A stretch of DNA of 64,000 bases from Kiritimatiellia bacterium (lineage in GTDB: Bacteria; Verrucomicrobiota; Kiritimatiellia; RFP12; UBA1067), in NCBI GenBank assembly GCA_017405115.1, contig JAFRBA010000020.1, positions 1 to 64,000 of the forward strand. The letters are read 5' to 3'. The translations under genes and the position numbers were made by a program. A model generated the notes under the pieces. That model had not been told where the DNA came from, made no database searches, and saw only the letters and a program-made list of their open reading frames with translations. Positions within the stretch are counted from its first letter, which is position 1. Each line of letters starts with the position of its first letter. Of this stretch, positions 16,401 to 24,103 are shown one piece after another.

Positions 16401-18631
16401 GCGAGGAGTGCGTCGTCAAGATCCTGCGTCCGGACGTCCAGGCCCGCGCCCGCCGCGAGCGCGACCTCTTCCTCGACATCGCGAAGCGGACGAAGGGAAT
16501 GGCGGGCGTGTTCGACGTCCGGCTGGAGGGCATCTTCAAGGAGCTTGACTTCACGGTTGAGGCCAACAACGTCAAGCAGGGCTCGATCTACACCTCCGGC
16601 GTCGTCGACGACAAGATCGAGGGCGTGCGCAGCATGGAGCTCTACCCGTTCATCGCGGCGACCGCCAACACCCTTGTCGTCCGCAAGGCCCCCGGCGTCA
16701 CCTACGACCGCTTCATCGCCGACTCGAAGGCCAGGGTCGACACGGTCCTCGGCAAGCTGAAGAAGGTCCGCAACGCTGACGGAAGCGTAAACTACCTCAG
16801 CGGCGACCCCACCAAGATCCTCACGACGCGCGAGGCGCTCCTGGACACCTACAACGACATCCTCCAGCGGCAGAAGCAGCTCACCGGCTTCATCGAGAAG
16901 TGGACGTTCGAGGCCATCTTCGACGGCGGGTTCTTCCACGGCGACGTGCACGCCGGCAACCTGATGTGCGACGGAACGCGCCTCACGGTGATCGACTACG
17001 GCAACGCCTCCAGGTTCTCGGCGAGCGAGCTCAACAGCCTCAAGTGGGCGCTCGCCTGGATTCCGGCGAAGAAAGCGTCCAAGTTCCTGGAAAACTACGA
17101 GAATCTTCTCTCGGCCGAAGGCAAGAAGACCCTCGCCGCCAAGCGCAATGACCTCGTCAGGGCGCTGCAGGAGGTCTTCGACCGCGCGGACGCCTCCGAC
17201 ATCGGGCGCGTCATGTCGGCGGCCTTCCAGCTCATCCAGGAGATGGGCGTGGAACTGCCGGGTCCGATCTTCAGCATGCTGCAGAGCATGCAGCGTCTGG
17301 ACGAGACGGTGAGACTCATGAACGAGCAGCTGTCGGAGATCAAGACAGCGCTCAGGTCGATGAGGCTCACCGACACCCTCCAGGATGGCGAGACGATGCC
17401 CGACTTCCTCGTGCAGATTAAAGAGATGATCGATCCCCAGACGCGGACGAAAGTCGCTAGCAACGGAATCACCCTCCAGGCGGTCTTCACCCAATTCCAG
17501 GATCTGATTTCCTCCGGAAACGTCGACGATGAGATGGCTCTCAGCGATCACATCCGGGCCTTCAATCATTACGTGCAGGGGACCATGGGTGTGCAGCAGG
17601 AGGGCGACAACCAGCAGAATCAGACCTACGAAGCCAAGTTGAACACTTTGGTCGACAACTGGGCGAACAATCCCGACTCCGCCGAAGCGAGGTCGGCCGT
17701 CTTCGCCCAGCTCGACCAGATTCGCGAGTACGCAGATTTCGTTGCCCGATTCGGCGCCACAGTCTCCCGTCTGAACGCAACCTCGATTCTGGCGACGCTC
17801 GCCGCCACGCCTTCCGAGCCCGTCTCGCAACACCGCGAAGAGTGGCGCCAGTTCGTGCATTCGCTGGTCGTGAACCAGCTCAAGCCGATGATCGCCAGCA
17901 TCTTCAGCAACCTCAGGGAGACCCTTCTGGACGGCCAGGACCTGTACGGCGAAGTTATCCCGCTGATCAAGCCATACGAAGATGTGTCCGCCGGGTTCGG
18001 CAAGGCGATCATGCGCGGCAGCGAGAAGTTTGCGGCGTCCTTCAGGGGCCTCGGTGGGGTGTTCAGCGCCGTCAGCGGCGGCGGACTCAGCCTCAAGAAC
18101 GCGATGAAGGAAGTCGCGAAGGACGCCGGCCGCCAGGCCCACCGCGAGACCTACGTGACGACGAACTACGGCAACTACGCCGCCGAGCACGGCCTCTACG
18201 ACGCGGAGGTCGCCCAGATCGAGAAGTCGATGCAGGACTTCCGCTTCATGCCGGACCTCGTGAAGACGTTCACGAAGCCGGACTGGCACACCAAGCAGGC
18301 GAACCGTCTGGCGGTCGTCCAGTCGCTAAAGTTCAACATCGGCAACATCATGGCCGACCTCACCCGCGCCGGTTTCGCCGAGCGCGTCGCCGATGAGGTG
18401 AAGCGCAAGGAGTTCATCGAACTCGCGATGACGCGCCTGATCGCGCCCCATCCCGAATGGTACCACGCCCTCGAGCAGGTGAACGCCGCCGCTATCGACC
18501 AGATCGCCGGCGACGACGTGGATGTGAAGAACGCGCTCCTGTTCCTGAAGTCAGTCGCGTCGAATCCGCCGGATGACCAGCTTACCGCCGCCGAGGAGCA
18601 TGAAATCGACGAACAGTTCAGCATCTTTTGA
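10469..18631 (+). CDS. Giant putative type III effector with ABC1/UbiB-type kinase domain
   Basis: 2,720 residues with no signal peptide. Residues about 60-135 carry the N-proximal module (IIRGALANSLKKIL, later RPISARTVKQLVTKAQ). The long middle is helical and unrecognised. Residues about 1900-2200 form an ABC1/ADCK/UbiB-like kinase domain: LGAATVGQAFLCKIV (alanine-rich nucleotide loop), VVKILRP with K1984, FHGDVHAGNLM with catalytic-loop D2159 and N2164, and VIDYGN with D2176. The KxGQ motif before the loop is degenerate (LQKLMQ). The remaining 500 residues are helical. A CesT-type chaperone gene follows 31 bp after the stop, the usual arrangement for a type III effector. Host-cell kinase or ATPase action is inference. 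A 27-bp repeat insertion lies at residues 1301-1327. Confidence 0.75.
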   Translation: MLDGISQSLVNIASKVGKGDFDKEITFDEQSGKFTVNRNADHVGRGDHNFFQNEAPTELGRQNAIIRGALANSLKKILSEGGGLIGQTQQKALDEILATLFGATDATGKYGSDIETYRPISARTVKQLVTKAQKAHAQAALEALPAGSAKIAAAEKLIARLCANASLHGKTHTVQKMVEKLEIDLAKCGAKLEAATTERARAKVEASIVATVDKFIREASQLDAEMPGADFAIEVAIEEYTDSTGEFLGPGFCAQFHKRAMGMIEPGMTYDAFKAKIAEALPGIVNEALANASSPLVFSSRQPGVPQPADVGLSQEKMNAVRAEFQGSVANGQRLVQNGTNLTSVPSFSIGADKFDTTVFLKGQPKPSDNSRSMDESFTANMRSRGEARPLVKVVNPDGSVISLQRCVASHVDAVCGGAGVQSTAVKAAMMLDLGRLVGGIAEDLHLDGKLREGLKQGCDCTLTLNDDGSIDVTLSTKPESSVECSLKLRISTEGERSLVSFSGVKTSDAFAAKVEQAERRRLFAAKMNPDTGSIVKMAAAKLAEIKQYVEAPNVSARIGEENMNSLQVSVTGLFNGLMGELRRLANDPAARLEKTPDQYERDFATQIENLRQRTLARVQSNLFLAVDFKKSFNDIAAKCNAAAGRLDAAGMNGLGYVVRDFMVRTNTYLADLRSNFIISGEVSESAAKELTTAVKAFARRAIDVLTSLNDKPTAEDAVAFATGLKSLRFPVLAFRTFSEGARTAMLSASGLLSTEAVDRAAIGKPGYGPVAKAVSDFADVVNNLLSQARGWGNNAQALEFMSLAEGRLRRIIQTVVRGIDSGTDLSQGIGGVLAEELAPIFGTFANYERQNIQDTFSRKADAHIATLQDIRNNGVSVNGVPVPLSEAQRADVDDAIARIGALKDGLQNVQGDNRPITREGLAAFMSRLDGAVGKFMEKLANPGPSRAPKQNFFAKAFGGLGGKLDGDADYRIALPAVPTDYNASATNAANPFAGQGGAGFASFDELSRTIRAQTAIGRTINADNPELKTMALDVFYELEEARPYLDIDDDNNILGFKEINGEKTGELIVAAALKAAVARRTAACVAELATLQNGVALDVEKYTGPAGMTALKAAIRDAFPAEINRFAVVARAEARPVGELLPGEVLKRGNNIFGLDLEYVRKQGKLEALKTIVLGMMISNARLEYEQLQRSNPAAANQLMERWLSQREPLGDDLKTLMMIDGAAMRGLQASLLNGDLPLDGSINLPTVLLLQHLSKLGGERANGELINADAGFVNPNPGENYIMLLRNGLTPERIAQFCNVANEPNQKNVENEPNQENVENEPNQGLADSRMTSKVSSLFSILSNLYVIGRCDAGSVDEVCLRVLHKHVYETTANDFSNTLSLMRKGVVDLIKHPDPNDDTLPPAGLQDLDPMSQLNAEQREGAMFFKRTAIPTTAHVAETLAIYNVLKQMSAPNGPAESQVTYNGVQFTLSVANGVLTAKERVNIDVWQLRDGSNKDDYHLEKVRKNVEIPIVCPLDVRGFLSQIEDEIAANATVYGREAALALFNAEGFDAGSSRARQLALNVIAGITGTLATELCHVPTTDLTELARGMLQTQGDPKAFFKERLAGLNGDGVTRFNGAATLELYRKMQATDRNQLDEMVKLPVENKTREGETLVQSRRRRVHEFIAELVMPDDTTRYDIDRDAGRTDADIMRRTILSHKYELGIVLRSLGSDSDLLDTFSLATGGEVNGVVPRTHEITTTLKARMIQLKSMVDAAGGLDAFFQALETNDGAGVPGLADFLNGFSSDLASASDKVLAKMQGVLTEKLATAFRQSTATAKNKQLWQKTLDEIAGSGTLDVDTGYGQLLMEALSTYFSKMEPIDRHRMASSLLRYAGSESNSGEILGALIKGAGPVLQKLMQGLPQTALPADLRQAVADLKCNLPSIPPEMVRATLLDMVQRSNGRITSIELTKSLGAATVGQAFLCKIVTVDNPAGEECVVKILRPDVQARARRERDLFLDIAKRTKGMAGVFDVRLEGIFKELDFTVEANNVKQGSIYTSGVVDDKIEGVRSMELYPFIAATANTLVVRKAPGVTYDRFIADSKARVDTVLGKLKKVRNADGSVNYLSGDPTKILTTREALLDTYNDILQRQKQLTGFIEKWTFEAIFDGGFFHGDVHAGNLMCDGTRLTVIDYGNASRFSASELNSLKWALAWIPAKKASKFLENYENLLSAEGKKTLAAKRNDLVRALQEVFDRADASDIGRVMSAAFQLIQEMGVELPGPIFSMLQSMQRLDETVRLMNEQLSEIKTALRSMRLTDTLQDGETMPDFLVQIKEMIDPQTRTKVASNGITLQAVFTQFQDLISSGNVDDEMALSDHIRAFNHYVQGTMGVQQEGDNQQNQTYEAKLNTLVDNWANNPDSAEARSAVFAQLDQIREYADFVARFGATVSRLNATSILATLAATPSEPVSQHREEWRQFVHSLVVNQLKPMIASIFSNLRETLLDGQDLYGEVIPLIKPYEDVSAGFGKAIMRGSEKFAASFRGLGGVFSAVSGGGLSLKNAMKEVAKDAGRQAHRETYVTTNYGNYAAEHGLYDAEVAQIEKSMQDFRFMPDLVKTFTKPDWHTKQANRLAVVQSLKFNIGNIMADLTRAGFAERVADEVKRKEFIELAMTRLIAPHPEWYHALEQVNAAAIDQIAGDDVDVKNALLFLKSVASNPPDDQLTAAEEHEIDEQFSIF
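14369..14449 (+). repeat. Three 27-bp in-frame repeats inside the giant gene
   Basis: Three 27-bp units encode NVANEPNQK, NVENEPNQE and NVENEPNQG. The units are clearly AT-richer than the surrounding GC-rich gene and differ from each other by only a few bases. This suggests a recent insertion and amplification. Confidence 0.75.
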
Positions 18632-18662
18632 TCAATAGCCCGTTTGCAGCGGAAAGGTTTAA

Positions 18663-19121
18663 ATGACATTCGAAGAACTAATATCCGGTCTGGGTTCCAA
18701 AATCGGCGTCGAATTGACATCGGACGACGGAGAGTGCGTCATCAACGTGGACGACATGGTCGTAACGCTCATGAGCCTGCCGGACTCCGACAGGCTCGCC
18801 GTCTACGGCGAAATCGGCGATCCGCCCCCCGAGGGACTGGAGCAGCTGCTCTCGGCCATGCTCGAGGCGAACCACCTCTTCGCCGGGACTGCGGGAGCTA
18901 CGATCTCGCGCGACCATGAAACGGGCAGGTTCCATCTCTGCCGGCATGAGCCGCTCGCGATCCTGGACGCGGACTCGCTCGCCGCACTCGTGGAATCATT
19001 CGTGAACACTCTCGAGATATTGCGCAAGGCGATTGCCTCCTACCGCCCCGTCGCGAAGTCGGCTGCGGAGGGCACCGACGAGGCCCCGCAGTTCGGCGCC
19101 ACGGGTTTCGTTCGGGTGTAG
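18663..19121 (+). CDS. CesT-family type III secretion chaperone
   Basis: 152 residues, acidic, of the usual length for class I (CesT/SicE-like) chaperones. The family core is clear: DDMVVTLMSLP, then LLSAMLEANHLFAGTAGATIS at about residues 62-82, a short strand (FHLCRHEPL), and a long C-terminal helix (LAALVESFVNTLEILRKAI). Such chaperones bind the N-terminal region of an effector and deliver it to the export ATPase. Its position right behind the giant kinase-like gene makes that protein the likely client. GCGGAAAGG provides the ribosome site. The last 20 residues are low-complexity. Confidence 0.8.
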   Translation: MTFEELISGLGSKIGVELTSDDGECVINVDDMVVTLMSLPDSDRLAVYGEIGDPPPEGLEQLLSAMLEANHLFAGTAGATISRDHETGRFHLCRHEPLAILDADSLAALVESFVNTLEILRKAIASYRPVAKSAAEGTDEAPQFGATGFVRV

Positions 19122-19367
19122 GGTGCGCTCATGCCGCGCCCAAGGAAATAATTCTGTAGTCCCTGTAACCTTTCGCAGTGACATGTCCCTACCCGCGACA
19201 CACCACCGCGCAATAAACTGTGGAACGGCCTGTTTTGCCACGTTTTTCGCGTATTTTCTTTAATTTAGCCAAAGCGCCCCATTGACTTACAGCACGAAAT
19301 TTAGTATATTATCCATGCTCTCTTATTAGGGATACTATGCCTGAAACAGAAAGCAAGGACAAAAGAA
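19122..19367. other. Intergenic with partial box and promoter
   Basis: GTAACCTTTCGC at 19165-19176 is the left half of the conserved box; the GGCGTGTAAACA half is absent. Further on, TTGACT (19283-19288) and TATATT (19305-19310) with 16-bp spacing form a plausible promoter for the small gene at 19368. Nothing else is seen. Confidence 0.45.
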
Positions 19368-19571
19368 ATGGCTACGTCAAGCATTACTGCGAACTTCTAC
19401 ACTGACGACCCCAAGGCCGCCAATGCGATAGTTCATGCCCTCTTCACAAACGTTAAGCCATCGCCTCTGCCGCGAGGAAAGGTTAAAATCGTTCGCTTCA
19501 AAAGCGATGCGGAAAAGAGGCTATTCATGGAAAAGGCCGTTAGGAGGGCTAGGGAATGTCACCACGCTTAA
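19368..19571 (+). CDS. Small hypothetical protein
   Basis: 67 residues: MATSSITANFYTDDPKAANA, then a basic C-terminal helix (DAEKRLFMEKAVRRAREC). AAGGAC lies 9 bp upstream and there is a promoter at 19283-19310. The size and basic helix recall small antitoxins or DNA-binding proteins, but no family was recognised. Downstream (to about 19670) the sequence contains further short out-of-frame pieces (AKDGMVYDQMFAVLDGK), perhaps the decayed partner gene. Confidence 0.45.
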   Translation: MATSSITANFYTDDPKAANAIVHALFTNVKPSPLPRGKVKIVRFKSDAEKRLFMEKAVRRARECHHA

Positions 19572-19783
19572 GTTTGTTGACAATCTCTGAATTCGAAGAT
19601 ACTGTCGGCGCAATGCCAAGGACGGCATGGTTTACGACCAGATGTTCGCTGTGCTGGACGGCAAGTAACAATATCAATCTCAAATCGTAAAACTGGAAAT
19701 GAAAGGATGCATGACAACCCAGTAAAGAGAAATGGCGGGCGTGAGTCCGCCACAAGACAATTTGCAATGCTTGCAATTTGTAA

Positions 19784-19815
19784 ACCGCCGCGCTTGATTT
19801 CAGCGCGGCGGTTTT
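19784..19815. terminator. Intrinsic terminator hairpin
   Basis: ACCGCCGCGCT pairs perfectly with AGCGCGGCGGT across a 7-nt loop, followed by TTTT. The flanking A and T runs would let it work on both strands. Confidence 0.75.
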
Positions 19816-20293
19816 GGTATTATATACGCATCCCGCGAGGCGCATGCCGCGGCGCGGGGTCATAGTCCGGAAAACGGGAAGGGTGGTTCGCGGTCCGCCG
19901 CACCACGCCGGTAGGGCGCGCTCGCAGGCATCCCATTGGTAGGGGCCGATCACCGAGCGGCCCGCATCGGTAGGGCGGGCGCGCCGCGCACGCCGCATCT
20001 CCGCCGGGCGTTTAACAATGTAGCATCAACGCTACACGTCGTTCTGACAAAATACTAGCACTATTTAGAACTGAACGGCATGTAAGTGAAGATGCGCTCC
20101 GCTGGGGCGTATTCTTTCTTCATGTATTCAGTTCGGGCCTGTGCTAGGGCTTTGTCAGAGTGCATCGGAGGGAGAATGCGCCTCTTTTATGCACTGGACG
20201 GGCCAACGGCGAACAAAAGCGCAGGGAAAGATTTCGTCCGCACCATAATCTCACGCAGAGACGCAGAGGTGCGGAGAGGAAAGAAAGGGACGC
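19816..20293. repeat. Intergenic array of about 30-bp GGTAGGG units
   Basis: GGTAGGG occurs at 19910, 19938 and 19969, each followed by GC-rich sequence with short inverted repeats (for example GGCCG...CGGCC after the second). Spacings are 28 and 31 bp. Another GGTAGGGCGGCG lies at 10350 beside box copy 4. A GTAGC-ATCAAC-GCTAC mini-hairpin follows near 20020. The last part before 20294 is CAGAGACGCAGAGG-type low-complexity sequence. No gene is seen. Confidence 0.5.
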
Positions 20294-21256
20294 ATGAAAA
20301 GGTTGATTGCAATGGCGATTGTAGCACTAACGGCCATCGAGTTCGTTTCTGCCGCGCCGACGGTTACAGACATCACGGCAAAGCAGCGGTATCCGTGGAA
20401 CGGGCTTGTGGACATTGCCTGCAAGGTATCTGGGATAGAAGCGGATGCTGGCGGATATGAGTTTGCAGTGGTTGCCGTCAACAAAGACACGGGCAGGGAA
20501 TACACGGTCTCAACATTCTCCCTCCAGCATAATGGCGAAGAAGTGCCTGATGTTTGCGGCAACGGCGACTATTCGCTCTTGTGGAATGCGCGGGAAGATA
20601 TGGGGCAGGTCGTCATTGAGCGCATGGCCGTGCGCGTCACGCTTGAAGCACTTGCCGTCTCTGTAGGGAAAGTTCCGCTCTGGGAAGGCGGCCCGTACTG
20701 GGCCGACCGGAACATCGGGGCAAAGAAGCCGGAGGATTACGGCCTCTACTTCTGGTGTGGCGACACGAAGGGACATCGCCCGTCGACGGATGGGACGTTC
20801 AGTTTCAATTTCGGTTCTGGTAATCCCGTCATTTACACATCGGGCAAGAGCGTATCGGAACTGCAAAGCGCCGGTTGGGTGACGAGTAGCGGTATCCTTG
20901 TGCCAAGTCATGACGCTGCGCATGTCAAGTGGGGCGGAAGCTGGCGCATGCCGACGGATCAGGAGCTGTCCGACCTGTGCAGTAAGTGCGACTGGACATG
21001 GATGACCCTGAATGGCGAGAATGGCTATGTCGTTCGCGGCAGGGGTTCCTACGTCTCCAACAGCATCTTTCTTCCCTGCGCCGGCCAAGGCGGCGGGACT
21101 TCGCGCGGCGGTACCGGTTCGAACGGCTACTACTGGTCGTCATTTCCGCGCGCGGGCGGCAACGACGGCGCGTGGTCACTCGATTTCTATTCGCGCAGAT
21201 ACTGGATGAGCAGCGACTGGTGCGTCCGCGGGCGGCCTATTCGCCCTGTCCAATGA
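20294..21256 (+). CDS. Secreted FISUMP (fib_succ_major)-type protein
   Basis: 320 residues. The N-terminal signal peptide ends near AAP at 20-22. A beta-sandwich-like region follows (residues about 22-125), then a C-terminal domain of about 195 residues with the FISUMP/DUF1566 pattern: GGPYWADRNIGA, YGLYFWCGDT, WGGSWRMPTDQELSDL, SNGYYWSS, and the final GRPIRPVQ. This domain has a C-type-lectin-like fold and is found on surface proteins; its ligand is unknown. AGAGGAAAGAAAGGG precedes the ATG. In some bacteria the same C-terminal segment is the variable region of a diversity-generating retroelement; none is seen here. Confidence 0.8.
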   Translation: MKRLIAMAIVALTAIEFVSAAPTVTDITAKQRYPWNGLVDIACKVSGIEADAGGYEFAVVAVNKDTGREYTVSTFSLQHNGEEVPDVCGNGDYSLLWNAREDMGQVVIERMAVRVTLEALAVSVGKVPLWEGGPYWADRNIGAKKPEDYGLYFWCGDTKGHRPSTDGTFSFNFGSGNPVIYTSGKSVSELQSAGWVTSSGILVPSHDAAHVKWGGSWRMPTDQELSDLCSKCDWTWMTLNGENGYVVRGRGSYVSNSIFLPCAGQGGGTSRGGTGSNGYYWSSFPRAGGNDGAWSLDFYSRRYWMSSDWCVRGRPIRPVQ

Positions 21257-21351
21257 TCCACCAAATAGCGAACGAGATGCGCGAGCGCTATTTTACAAAG
21301 TCAGTTGAAAAGCCGCGTATGACACGTGCGACTTGTCGCAGGGCACGCAGA

Positions 21352-21741
21352 TTACGGCGCGAGGCGGATAAGGCCGCCGACATGGTCGAAATGGCTGTCG
21401 TAGGATACGAGTCGCGCGCCGGTTTCGAGCGCGGTCGCGGCTATCCAGATGTCGTTCTCGGGAATTGGCGTGCCTTTTTTCGCGAGCGCGGCTTTCACAT
21501 AGCCCCATCGTTCAGCGATGGACTTTGTGACGGGCTGGAAAGAAACAGGCTCTTCGTCGAGGAAGGAGGCGAGCAGTGATTCGTTTTCCGATGTCTTCCC
21601 GCCGCGGAGGAATCCGTATTCGAGTTCGGCGAATACCGCAGCCGGCACGAGTATTTCGTCGCACTCATTCAGAAGCGCGAGAAGCCGTTCGTTGCCGCGC
21701 CGCAGACTGCTGTAGGCGTTCGTGTCGAGGCAGACTTTCAT
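21352..21741 (-). CDS. vapC: VapC-family PIN-domain toxin
   Basis: 129 residues with a complete PIN ribonuclease fold. The acidic residues are visible: D6 (CLDTNAYS), E39 (FAELEYG), D97 (ENDIWIAATA) and D115/D119 (YDSHFDH). VapC toxins cleave specific tRNAs or rRNA and are held by the cognate antitoxin. The start at 21741 is chosen because its ATG overlaps the antitoxin stop as ATGA and has GGAGG upstream; an alternative ATG lies two codons earlier. Confidence 0.88.
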   Translation of the reverse strand: MKVCLDTNAYSSLRRGNERLLALLNECDEILVPAAVFAELEYGFLRGGKTSENESLLASFLDEEPVSFQPVTKSIAERWGYVKAALAKKGTPIPENDIWIAATALETGARLVSYDSHFDHVGGLIRLAP

Positions 21742-21989
21742 TTCCACGCCTCCGCGTCGATTCGTTCGCAGTCGGCGACGGTGGCCTCGAATCTGTCATA
21801 CTCCTTCTGCGACCAGCCGCCGCAGTATTTGGAGAAGTCGTTGACCGTCCGTTTCTTGCGGCGAGGAAGCACCTTGTCGGAAAGGAGACGGACGATGGTC
21901 GTGTTCACGCTTGCGTCGGATTGGTCCGCTATGCTCTTGAGAACAACGGCCACTTCGTCCGGTATGTTGCGGATTGTCATAGTCTTCAT
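21738..21989 (-). CDS. vapB: VapB/FitA-type ribbon-helix-helix antitoxin
   Basis: 83 residues. The N-terminal MTIRNIPDEVAVVLKSIADQ, then VNTTIVRLLSDKV, is a ribbon-helix-helix DNA-binding domain of the FitA/Arc type. The C-terminal tail (WSQKEYDRFEATVADCE) would wrap the toxin. The complex is expected to repress its own promoter at 22038-22066. GGAGGCGAAGC precedes the ATG. It is divergent from the secreted protein at 22097. Confidence 0.85.
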   Translation of the reverse strand: MKTMTIRNIPDEVAVVLKSIADQSDASVNTTIVRLLSDKVLPRRKKRTVNDFSKYCGGWSQKEYDRFEATVADCERIDAEAWK

Positions 21990-22037
21990 GCTTCGCCTCC
22001 ATCTGCTGGTTGCAGTTTGAAATCAAAATCTGCAAGC

Positions 22038-22066
22038 ATTATATCATACTGCGCCATTGGGTGCAA
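22038..22066 (-). promoter_or_regulatory. Promoter of vapBC
   Basis: On the minus strand, TTGCAC (22061-22066) and TATAAT (22038-22043) are 17 bp apart, about 48 bp before the antitoxin start. It lies in the short gap between divergent genes, so vapBC autorepression could also affect the plus-strand gene. Confidence 0.65.
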
Positions 22067-22096
22067 TGGTCAACTTGAACTTAAAGGAACCAAACG

Positions 22097-24103
22097 ATGA
22101 AAACGATAAAGACAACAGTGATGGCGGTTGCGGTTTTGGCCGCGATGGTCGGACGCGCGAGCGAGTCGGCGGAGTTCCGGCTTGACACGATGGACGGGCC
22201 GCGCACCGCGCGGGCGGTCGAGACGATTGCCTATTCAACGGTGTGGAACAATGGCGATTCTGTGAGCGTGGCCTTAGATGGCGTGGCGGTCAAAGAGGCG
22301 AATGCGCCAGCGTCGGGCGATGTCGTCTGGAACGCGGCGCAGGCCACGCCCGGCACGCACACGCTTACGCATACATGCGGCGGCGAGACGCTGACGGCGG
22401 TGTTCGAGGTGGTGCAGGTGCCACTGCCAGATGTTGTCGTCCACTTCAATGCCAACGGCGGGGTGTTCAGGGGTAAGGACGGAAACGAGGAGACACAGTT
22501 CGACCAGTGCTTCGTGTACGGTGAGCCGCAGAGACTCTTCGCCGACGAGCTGACGCCGATGAAGCCGGACGAGAACGGCAATCAGTTCGTTGGATGGGTG
22601 CGCGAATCGCCGGAGGTAACGACTGGGAGTTCCATTGTCGACGCCAGGGAGGAAAGAACATGGTATGAGTACGATGGTGTTACGGAAGTTACATATTACG
22701 CGGTGTGGACAACGACGGTAACTGTCTCGTTCTACAACGATACAGAGGAAAACTCTGGGAATCGTATATTGTCCCCGAATTCACTCGGCAATCATCTGTC
22801 GTGGAGCGTGGATGCCGGCGCAAAGCGATATAAAAACGGAGAGTTGGTGCAGGTTTTTCCTGGGCAGCGAATCATTCGCCTGTATGTCGATGACGAGTAT
22901 CATTGGATTGCGGGGCGGTTCGATTTGGGCAGTTACGAGTCGAGTTTCCATCGAGCGTATGACTATCTTGAGTTGAACATTGGGAATGATTTCAGAGATG
23001 TTTTGGTTTATGGATCGACGCCACGCGAGTATGGGCACCACATCTATGTCAAGGTGGAGCCTGACATTAGCCAGCCCGAGACGCATGGGGATGTTGTGTT
23101 CTTTTATGAGGCAGCCGTGCGCGAAGGACTGCGCAGTCTTATAAATTCGCAGCGGGGCAATGTTCCGGCGTTCGACATATCAAAGGTGCGGATATCTATC
23201 GGCAAGACAGCGGTTAATCAGTCTGGTAATGTCGTGGAGGATTCGGCACACGGTCTTACCGGACTCGAACTGCACAAGTATTATTGTCTGCCGACAGGTC
23301 TCTATTATCTGAAAGATGTCGTATACGACGCCGACGCAAGCAGCGGCGATCCGTACTGGGGGGCGGTTCTTGATTCGACCTTTGAAAATCTGCTGTTTGA
23401 GGTAAAGGATAGCAGATTCGCCGAACGCACCATCGACTTCGATGTATTTGGCGGGCGTGCTGCCGTCAGAGTGGTGTTTGATCCTCAAGGAGGCGAATGC
23501 GCGAAGTCTGAAATGTGGCTCTTGTATCATAGCACTCCACATTCCAATTCTGGATGGATATCCATTGACAAGAAGACAGCGGAATCATTGCCAACTCCAG
23601 AGAAGGGAGAAGACTTCAAATTTCTGGGTTGGTTCACGGAGAGAAGTGGTGGTTTGGAACTTAAGAGCGGCGCTACCATGTCCGGCGATAAGGTTCACTG
23701 GATCCTTCCGTTTGAACACACCTTCTATGCGTATGCACAATGGACGACCATGGCGGACTATTGGATGTATCTTTTTCCGAATTTGGTCGCGGCGTCTGGC
23801 GGCGACATAGTGACTGCTGCGAAAATGCCAGCGGCGAATGGGTGTCGGACGGTTGGAGAGTGCTATGCGCTCGGAATCAATCCCGAAGACCCGAACGATG
23901 ACTTGAAGATTACTGATTTCAAGATGGAGGATGGCAAGCCGGTAATTACTCTCAACCACACAAAGGATGGTTCTGGCAATTCGTTTGAGTCGCGCATCAA
24001 GACACTTGGCAAAGCGAATCTCACGGACGAAGATTGGGTTGATGTAACAGACAAAGACCAATCGCACTATCGCTTCTTCAAGGTGACGGTTGATATGCCG
24101 TAA
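22097..24103 (+). CDS. Secreted InlB-type-repeat protein
   Basis: 668 residues with a signal peptide (MKTIKTTVMAVAVLAAMVGR). Two Listeria-Bacteroides (InlB B-type) repeat-like regions are visible: VVVHFNANGGVFRG to FVGWVRE (about 115-175) and VRVVFDPQGGECAK to FLGWFTE and YAQW (about 455-555). The C-terminal 120 residues (MPAANGCRTVGECYALGINP, then LKITDFKMEDGKPVI) form a tail that recurs on secreted proteins of this lineage, perhaps for anchoring (from memory). Likely a cell-surface or extracellular adhesive protein. AAAGGAACC precedes the start. Confidence 0.75.
   Translation: MKTIKTTVMAVAVLAAMVGRASESAEFRLDTMDGPRTARAVETIAYSTVWNNGDSVSVALDGVAVKEANAPASGDVVWNAAQATPGTHTLTHTCGGETLTAVFEVVQVPLPDVVVHFNANGGVFRGKDGNEETQFDQCFVYGEPQRLFADELTPMKPDENGNQFVGWVRESPEVTTGSSIVDAREERTWYEYDGVTEVTYYAVWTTTVTVSFYNDTEENSGNRILSPNSLGNHLSWSVDAGAKRYKNGELVQVFPGQRIIRLYVDDEYHWIAGRFDLGSYESSFHRAYDYLELNIGNDFRDVLVYGSTPREYGHHIYVKVEPDISQPETHGDVVFFYEAAVREGLRSLINSQRGNVPAFDISKVRISIGKTAVNQSGNVVEDSAHGLTGLELHKYYCLPTGLYYLKDVVYDADASSGDPYWGAVLDSTFENLLFEVKDSRFAERTIDFDVFGGRAAVRVVFDPQGGECAKSEMWLLYHSTPHSNSGWISIDKKTAESLPTPEKGEDFKFLGWFTERSGGLELKSGATMSGDKVHWILPFEHTFYAYAQWTTMADYWMYLFPNLVAASGGDIVTAAKMPAANGCRTVGECYALGINPEDPNDDLKITDFKMEDGKPVITLNHTKDGSGNSFESRIKTLGKANLTDEDWVDVTDKDQSHYRFFKVTVDMP

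Noticed and set aside
14492..18289. 1,265-codon open frame on the minus strand
   Set aside because: It mirrors the GC-rich giant gene on the plus strand, is Arg/Leu/Val/Asp-rich without domains, and has no ribosome site. Codon-bias shadow.
19368..19571. Calling the 67-residue protein an antitoxin
   Set aside because: Only size and a basic helix support it; no partner toxin is intact beside it.
19910..20010. Possible CRISPR repeats (GGTAGGG units)
   Set aside because: Only a 7-bp head is constant and the remainder is not spacer-like; no cas genes.
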